Source of the DNA: Nitrospiria bacterium
GTDB taxonomy: Bacteria > Nitrospirota > Nitrospiria > JACQBZ01
DNA length: 38,444 nt
Assembly: GCA_035498035.1 (NCBI GenBank)
Contig: DATKAN010000031.1
Span: forward strand, 1 to 38,444
Reading direction: 5' to 3'
Both the position numbers and the translations under genes were made by a program. Below the pieces are notes generated by a model that searched no databases, was not told where the DNA came from, and was given only the letters and a program-made list of their open reading frames with translations. Positions 33,940 through 38,444 of the stretch are shown piece after piece. Each line of letters begins with the position of its first letter. Position 1 is the first letter of the stretch.

Positions 33940-36399
33940 TCAGCTGACCGTAAACAGCTCCAGCTTCCCCTTCCACTTCCTCGCCAGCGCGGCCTTCAAC
34001 GCGGCATGTTCGGGCCGGGTCAATTGCGGATCCCTCGAAAGCATTTTCCAGGCCTCTTCGCGCGCCGCTTCCAGCAACTTTGCGTCCCGGAGAATATTGG
34101 CGACCCGAAGTTCGGGCAGGCCGGACTGGCGCGTCCCGAAAAATTCGCCGGGACCCCGGATGGCCAGATCCTCCTCGGCGATCACAAAGCCGTCGTGGCT
34201 CCGGACCATGGTGTTCAGGCGACGCCGGCCCTCCTCCGAAACCCGTGCGGCGGCCAGGAGGAGGCAATAGGACCGGTGACGCCCCCGGCCCACCCGGCCG
34301 CGAAGTTGATGGAGTTGCGACAGGCCGAACCGCTCGGCGTGCTCGATGACCATCACCGTTGCATTGGGAACATCGATCCCGACCTCGATCACGGTCGTGG
34401 CCACCAATATTTGAATCCGTCCATTCTTGAAGGCCTCCATGACCCTTTCCTTCTCATCCATCCGCATCCGTCCGTGAAGCAAACCGACCGTCATGGAAGG
34501 AAACACCTCGCGCTGCAAATGGTCCGCCATTTGAGTGGCCGCTTTAAGATCCGTCTTTTCCGATTCCTCCACGATCGGGTAAACCACGTAGGCCTGACGC
34601 CCTTGCGCCACCTGCTCGGCCACAAGGGCATAAGCCTGGGAACGTTTCGATTCATAGCAGAGACGGGTCTCGATCGGGGCCCGTCCTTGGGGCAGCTCGT
34701 CGATCACCGAAAGATCCAAATCCCCGTGAACGGTCAAGGCCAAGGTCCGTGGAATGGGCGTGGCGGTCATGATGAGGACATCGGGATGGTATCCCTTTTC
34801 CCGCAGCAAGGCGCGCTGCATCACGCCGAACTTGTGCTGCTCGTCCACGACCACGAGGCCCAGACGGCCGAAGCGCACCTCCCCCTGGATCAATGCATGC
34901 GTTCCCACGACGAAGGCCGGCTCGTCGGAGGCCGCGAATCTCAGGGCCTTCGCCGATTCTCCTTTGGATTGACCGCCGGTCAGAAGAAGGCAGGGTCGTT
35001 TGAAGGGCGCGAACCAACGCTTGAGGGAAAGGTAATGTTGTTCCGCAAGGATCTCGGTGGGTACCATGAGAACCGCCTGATAGCCGTTGTCAACCGCGAT
35101 CACCATCGCGGCCAATGCGACAACCGTTTTTCCGCATCCGACGTCCCCCTGAAGAAGACGATTCATCGGATGCGGACGGGCCATGTCCCGCTTGATTTCT
35201 CCCAGCACGGCCGACTGGGCCGACGTGAGTCGATACGGGAGCCCCTCAAGAAACCGCCTCAGATACGGGCCCTCCGTATCAAAGGCCGTTCCCCGGGGTT
35301 CCTCCGCCGTCTCCCGCCGTTTCAAGCCCAGGCCGAGTTGGAGAAGAAATAATTCATCAAACGCCAGCCGGCGGTGGGCGTCGCTGCGACCCTGATTCAA
35401 CACCTCCAGAGAAGTTCCCGCAGACGGGAAATGGGCACGGGGCAAGGCCTCCGATAACGGGATGAGGTGATGGGCCTTGAGAACCGACTGCGGGAGCATT
35501 TCGCGGAGCCCCGGCGCATACTCTTCCAGGATCGTCTTCATGAGCGACCGGACCGGACGGCTGGTCAATCCATGCGTCTCATGATAGATCGGAACAATCC
35601 GGCCGCTGTGCAAACCGACCGCGGGGGTCTCGTCGTCCAAAAACTCGTAAACCGGGTTTTCAATTTCAAGGCCCCGGCCCCGGCGGGGATTTACCGCCAC
35701 CCTTCCGAAAAGCATGAGCCTCTGCCCCGTCTTGAACCGCTTTTGCAAATAGGGCTGATTGAACCATTTGACGAGGATGGAGCCGCTTTCATCCCCCAGC
35801 AGCATTTCAATGATTTTAAACCCGCGACGGGATGTGATCGTCAGATGGGTCGATTGAACCACCCCGCAGACGGTCTGCTCTTCACCGGGAATTACCTGGG
35901 CGATGGATTTGAGACGGCTGCGGTCCTCATACCGCCAGGGCAGGTAGTAAAGGAAATCCTCCAGGGTCTTGATTCCCAACCGGGCCAGCCATTCGGCCCG
36001 TTTTGGACCCACTCCTTTAAGGTATTGAATCGGACGGTCCCATAGAACGGCATCCGGAGGCAGGCCGGAGGGATCCGGAACCCGGGGCGGGTCCGGCCCA
36101 ATACAAGCCGTGCCGCTCTGGGAGAGGATCTCCAAAAGCTCCTGAGCCCTTCGCAAACGGTCCCGCCGCGCCCCTTCGATAAGTTGGTCGTAATCGGTAA
36201 AAAGATCCTTCAGGCGCGCCCAGTCCCGCGCGGTCTCTTCGGAAAGGGTCTGCGCGAGGGCCGCCTGGACCTGTTGCGTCACAAACCCGGCCAATCCCTG
36301 GATCTTCATGAGATGGGCGAAGTTCTTTTGAACGGCGTATCGGATCGGTTTCTGAATACGGTCGAGGATGGCCTCCAGCGTTTCCGCTTTGCTCATCAT
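33940..36399 (-). CDS. recG: ATP-dependent DNA helicase RecG
   Basis: An 819-residue helicase that remodels stalled replication forks and Holliday junctions. The wedge/OB region lies at about 190-290. Superfamily 2 motifs follow: GDVGCGKTVVA (Walker A), VVVDEQHKFGV (DExH), TATPIPRTLAL, and the C-terminal QLRGRVGRG. The protein is about 120 residues longer than E. coli RecG; the extra part is an N-terminal helical extension (about 1-120), as in other non-proteobacterial RecG. The ATG at 36399 is chosen; the frame also offers TTG at 36405 and ATG at 36396. It is followed by a GC-rich spacer before the coiled-coil gene. Confidence 0.95.
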   Translation of the reverse strand: MMSKAETLEAILDRIQKPIRYAVQKNFAHLMKIQGLAGFVTQQVQAALAQTLSEETARDWARLKDLFTDYDQLIEGARRDRLRRAQELLEILSQSGTACIGPDPPRVPDPSGLPPDAVLWDRPIQYLKGVGPKRAEWLARLGIKTLEDFLYYLPWRYEDRSRLKSIAQVIPGEEQTVCGVVQSTHLTITSRRGFKIIEMLLGDESGSILVKWFNQPYLQKRFKTGQRLMLFGRVAVNPRRGRGLEIENPVYEFLDDETPAVGLHSGRIVPIYHETHGLTSRPVRSLMKTILEEYAPGLREMLPQSVLKAHHLIPLSEALPRAHFPSAGTSLEVLNQGRSDAHRRLAFDELFLLQLGLGLKRRETAEEPRGTAFDTEGPYLRRFLEGLPYRLTSAQSAVLGEIKRDMARPHPMNRLLQGDVGCGKTVVALAAMVIAVDNGYQAVLMVPTEILAEQHYLSLKRWFAPFKRPCLLLTGGQSKGESAKALRFAASDEPAFVVGTHALIQGEVRFGRLGLVVVDEQHKFGVMQRALLREKGYHPDVLIMTATPIPRTLALTVHGDLDLSVIDELPQGRAPIETRLCYESKRSQAYALVAEQVAQGRQAYVVYPIVEESEKTDLKAATQMADHLQREVFPSMTVGLLHGRMRMDEKERVMEAFKNGRIQILVATTVIEVGIDVPNATVMVIEHAERFGLSQLHQLRGRVGRGRHRSYCLLLAAARVSEEGRRRLNTMVRSHDGFVIAEEDLAIRGPGEFFGTRQSGLPELRVANILRDAKLLEAAREEAWKMLSRDPQLTRPEHAALKAALARKWKGKLELFTVS

Positions 36400-36466
36400 A
36401 GGCAAGAGGGTCGGGGTTTGGTAAGACGCGTTGTGTTGCGCCTCGGGAGAATTTGGAGAATAATTC

Positions 36467-36495
36467 TTGTCACGCGACGGACGTTATGTTAACAT
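36467..36495 (+). promoter_or_regulatory. Sigma-70 promoter for rpmB with a palindrome over the -10 box
   Basis: TTGTCA (36467-36472) and TAACAT (36490-36495) are separated by 17 bases. A perfect 12-base palindrome TATGTTAACATA (36485-36496) covers the -10 box, so a dimeric repressor could block it. The start is expected near 36502, which gives a leader of about 76 bases. Confidence 0.6.
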
Positions 36496-36577
36496 AGTCA
36501 ATTGGTTTCTGCAACACCGACAATGGGTTTTGCAAGGGCGATGATCATGAATAAGAATAACGAAAAGGAGACCGTCC

Positions 36578-36769
36578 GTGGCCTACGTTTGTGCAATCTG
36601 CGGCAAGGGAAAGACCGTCGGTTTTAAGGTCAGTCATGCCCATAACAAGACGAAGCACCCCTTTTACCCGAATTTGAAATCCGTCAAGGCGCTCGTGAAC
36701 CAGACAACCCGGCGGATCAAAGTCTGCACCCGTTGCATTCGTTCCGGGTGGGTGAAGAAAGCCGTCTGA
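36578..36769 (+). CDS. rpmB: 50S ribosomal protein L28 (zinc-binding form)
   Basis: A 63-residue L28 of the large ribosomal subunit. The zinc-binding form has two CxxC pairs, C5/C8 and C50/C53. [26 protein letters not shown] and RRIKVCTRC are typical of L28. The start is GTG at 36578 with AAAAGGAG six to seven bases upstream. Presence of the cysteines marks the C+ paralog class, which zinc-limited cells replace by a C- form; none is seen here. Repeat copy D follows. Confidence 0.96.
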   Translation: MAYVCAICGKGKTVGFKVSHAHNKTKHPFYPNLKSVKALVNQTTRRIKVCTRCIRSGWVKKAV

Positions 36770-36814
36770 AATTTGATTTCAACTGCCCGACGGGCGGCCG
36801 GGTGGAACGTCCCG

Positions 36815-36973
36815 GCCAGCCGCGCGGGCGGGAGGGGGATACTTCGGCGAGCTCAGTCGAGCCGCTCCGCCGTTGAAAGCGAGGAACGGGCTTAGCCCGT
36901 CCGAGTGCCGGGGGGCGCCGGAAGTGCGAAGCCCGAACGGGCCCCCGCATCGGGAAGGTGGCGACGCGAGTCC
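36815..36973 (+). repeat. Dispersed intergenic repeat, copy D
   Basis: Copy D of the family. It contains the 25-base block (36842-36866) identical to copy A, followed by a middle section similar to copy C: ACGGGC-TTA-GCCCGT hairpin (36886-36900), the GGGGGC/GCCCCC stem with a GCCCG-AA-CGGGC hairpin inside (36911-36945) and the end GGCGACGCGAGTCC. No inverted left end is visible. It ends nine bases before the corA ATG. Left of it, 36784-36814 is GC-rich and partly palindromic. Confidence 0.75.
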
Positions 36974-36982
36974 CTACAAACG

Positions 36983-37951
36983 ATGATCGAGATTTTTACC
37001 TACTCAAAACAAAACGGCCTAAGGAGGATCACGGATTCCGGGTCCTTACCCAGCCTGCTGAAGGACGAATCCGAGTCCGTCTGGGTCGATCTGGAGGCGC
37101 CGACCGAGGAAGAGACCCAGATTCTATCCTCCGTCTTTAATTTTCATCCCCTCGCCATCGAGGATTGCGTCGGGGAATCCCATCTTCCGAAACTGGACGA
37201 CTTCGGCGACTATTTATTTCTGGTGCTGCACGGCGCCCGGAGCGGCGAGGCGCCGGGAACGTTCAAAACGGTCGAGCTCAATTTCTTCCTGGGAAAGCGC
37301 TACCTGGTCTCCTATCACCAGCCCTTGTCCCGCAGCGTCAACCGCACGAAAGAACGGTGCCTGAAAAACTCCCTCACCATGTCACGGGGATTGGATTTCC
37401 TCCTTTACGAAATACTGGACGGCACCGTGGACAATTACTTCCCCATCCTGGATGATTTCGACGAAGTGCTCGACGAACTCGAGCGCGAGGTCACGGCGTC
37501 CCCCACCAAGGAAACCCTAAACCGGATATTCACGCTGAAACGGGACGGGATGGCCCTTCGGAGGGTCACCAGTCCGCAGCGAGAAATCCTCAACCGGCTG
37601 AGCCGCGACCCGTTCACGGTGGTCAACAAACGGACGGCCATCTATTTCCGCGATGTGTATGATCATCTCGTGCGGATCAACGACCTGGCGGAATCTTACA
37701 AAGACCTTACGACCGGACTCCTGGAGGCCTACATCTCCATGGTGTCCAACCGTTTGAACGAGGTCGTGAAAATTCTCACGGCGCTCACCGTCGTCTTCAT
37801 GCCCCTCACGGTCATCACCGGAATCTATGGAATGAACTTCAAGTACATGCCCGAATTGCAATGGCGCTACGGCTATTACATAACGATCGGGGCAATGCTT
37901 GGAATCGTTGTTGTGATGCTGTGGTTTTTCCGCAGGAAAAAGTGGATCTAG
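36983..37951 (+). CDS. corA: CorA family magnesium/cobalt transporter
   Basis: A 322-residue CorA-type ion channel of the inner membrane. The long cytoplasmic part with two charged helices is followed by two C-terminal membrane segments. The selectivity signature GMN is at 283-285 (YGMNFKYMPEL). Substrate is likely Mg2+, with Co2+ or Ni2+ possible. I start it at ATG 36983; the frame continues upstream into repeat copy D without similarity. No Shine-Dalgarno precedes the ATG. Its TAG stop shares bases with the stop of the convergent outer-membrane gene in a CTAG. Confidence 0.95.
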   Translation: MIEIFTYSKQNGLRRITDSGSLPSLLKDESESVWVDLEAPTEEETQILSSVFNFHPLAIEDCVGESHLPKLDDFGDYLFLVLHGARSGEAPGTFKTVELNFFLGKRYLVSYHQPLSRSVNRTKERCLKNSLTMSRGLDFLLYEILDGTVDNYFPILDDFDEVLDELEREVTASPTKETLNRIFTLKRDGMALRRVTSPQREILNRLSRDPFTVVNKRTAIYFRDVYDHLVRINDLAESYKDLTTGLLEAYISMVSNRLNEVVKILTALTVVFMPLTVITGIYGMNFKYMPELQWRYGYYITIGAMLGIVVVMLWFFRRKKWI

Positions 37952-38444
37952 AAAAGGTAACGGAAACCCGCCGATAATCCATAGTCCGGACTGGCCTGAG
38001 TCAATCCCATGCTCCACGACACGGTAAGCGCCTTGTTGGTGTCCAGATCGTACAGCAGGCCGACGAGGGCCGAGAGCGGGTCCGCCGATGTGTCGGCCGA
38101 AAGCCCGGAGGCCAGGCCCGATGACTTGGGGTACCGGTTGGACTGTCCCGCCAACTCGCCCACCACGTGAAGATTATCGGCCGTCGTCAAATAGTCAAAG
38201 GCCAGACTGTAGGTCAGGATGTCGTTCAAGCTGTTATTGGGTGGATTGCCGACAAAGAGGTACCCCAGGTTTAGATGAACCGTCACGGGGAAAAATTCCT
38301 TCGATGCGATCGCGCGAATCCCCACATCGGGCTCGCCCGTGCATTCCAGGGACAGGGCCTTGTCCTTGTTGCAACTCGGAAATTTCACGGACAATTGTCC
38401 GGCGATTGAAACCGGATTCGCTTCACGCCCCTTGATGAAACGAA
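37948..38444 (-). CDS. Outer-membrane beta-barrel protein, C-terminal part (cut by window edge)
   Basis: The reading frame is open to the right edge, so the N-terminus lies outside the window. At least 164 residues are present. Alternating hydrophobic strands (HLNLGYLFVGN, TYSLAFDYLTT, LHVVGELAGQ, ALTVSWSMGLT, YGLSAGFRYLF) fit an outer-membrane beta-barrel, and the C-terminal phenylalanine is the usual BAM insertion signal. I cannot name the family; porin-like or transport-related barrels are possible. A cysteine pair (SCNKDKALSLEC) lies in a loop. Its stop overlaps that of corA. Confidence 0.75.
   Translation of the reverse strand, partial: RFIKGREANPVSIAGQLSVKFPSCNKDKALSLECTGEPDVGIRAIASKEFFPVTVHLNLGYLFVGNPPNNSLNDILTYSLAFDYLTTADNLHVVGELAGQSNRYPKSSGLASGLSADTSADPLSALVGLLYDLDTNKALTVSWSMGLTQASPDYGLSAGFRYLF

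Noticed and set aside
33796-35352. Long plus-strand frame opposite recG
   Set aside because: It is antisense to recG, whose helicase motifs are complete; the composition is Gln/His/Arg-rich and lacks domains.

Overview
The window looks like chromosomal core from a GC-rich (by eye near 58-60%), anaerobically capable or microaerophilic Gram-negative bacterium. A Nitrospirota-type host is my best guess. It rests on a four-subunit pyruvate:ferredoxin oxidoreductase, a sulfide:quinone oxidoreductase with a small cytochrome c, a DUF2934 protein, a periplasmic diheme peroxidase, outer-membrane-type proteins and frequent GTG/TTG starts. This is inference from gene content, not from a marker gene. I see no phage, plasmid, CRISPR, rRNA or tRNA gene.

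Layout, left to right. 1-3130: a broken HisC-like aminotransferase fragment, then a zinc-type ABC importer (znuA-znuC-znuB, minus strand). 3130-5000: ferritin-like protein, dodecin and cytochrome c peroxidase (iron, flavin and peroxide handling). 5060-9915: DUF2934 protein and porG-porA-porB plus a GltD-like subunit fused to a two-cluster ferredoxin. 10000-13735: sugar-nucleotide transferase, sulfide:quinone oxidoreductase, cytochrome c, FmdB-type zinc ribbon, phosphoribosyltransferase. 14227-18675 (plus): dnaE-accA. 18680-22819 (minus): a small unknown protein, scpA, scpB, mtnB, cupin, glutamate dehydrogenase. 23001-24793 (minus): two unknown genes (a Cys-motif mini-protein and a polytopic membrane protein), crcB and a DUF190 protein. 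24942-27490 (minus): site-2 protease, trpS, lgt. 27649-29613 (minus): TPR-periplasmic-binding fusion. 29749-31784 (plus): threonine ammonia-lyase and xerD. 31986-36399 (minus): cyclophilin, Ppx/GppA, small coiled-coil protein, recG. 36578-37951 (plus): rpmB, corA. The right edge cuts an outer-membrane protein.

Most genes are ordinary housekeeping. The signal that the genes do not explain is a family of four intergenic repeats (near 21.1, 27.5, 31.9 and 36.9 kb). They share a conserved core and a conserved terminal motif. Two copies show imperfect inverted ends like a miniature transposable element, and two carry nested hairpins. Two copies end 9-12 bases before a start codon. Other points of interest are a TrpRS with a Thermotoga-like four-cysteine iron-sulfur motif, the NAD(P)H-linked design of the pyruvate oxidoreductase, a near-leaderless strong promoter, and an uncharacterised Cys-protein/membrane-protein pair. 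All functions are assigned from sequence patterns; no database search was run.
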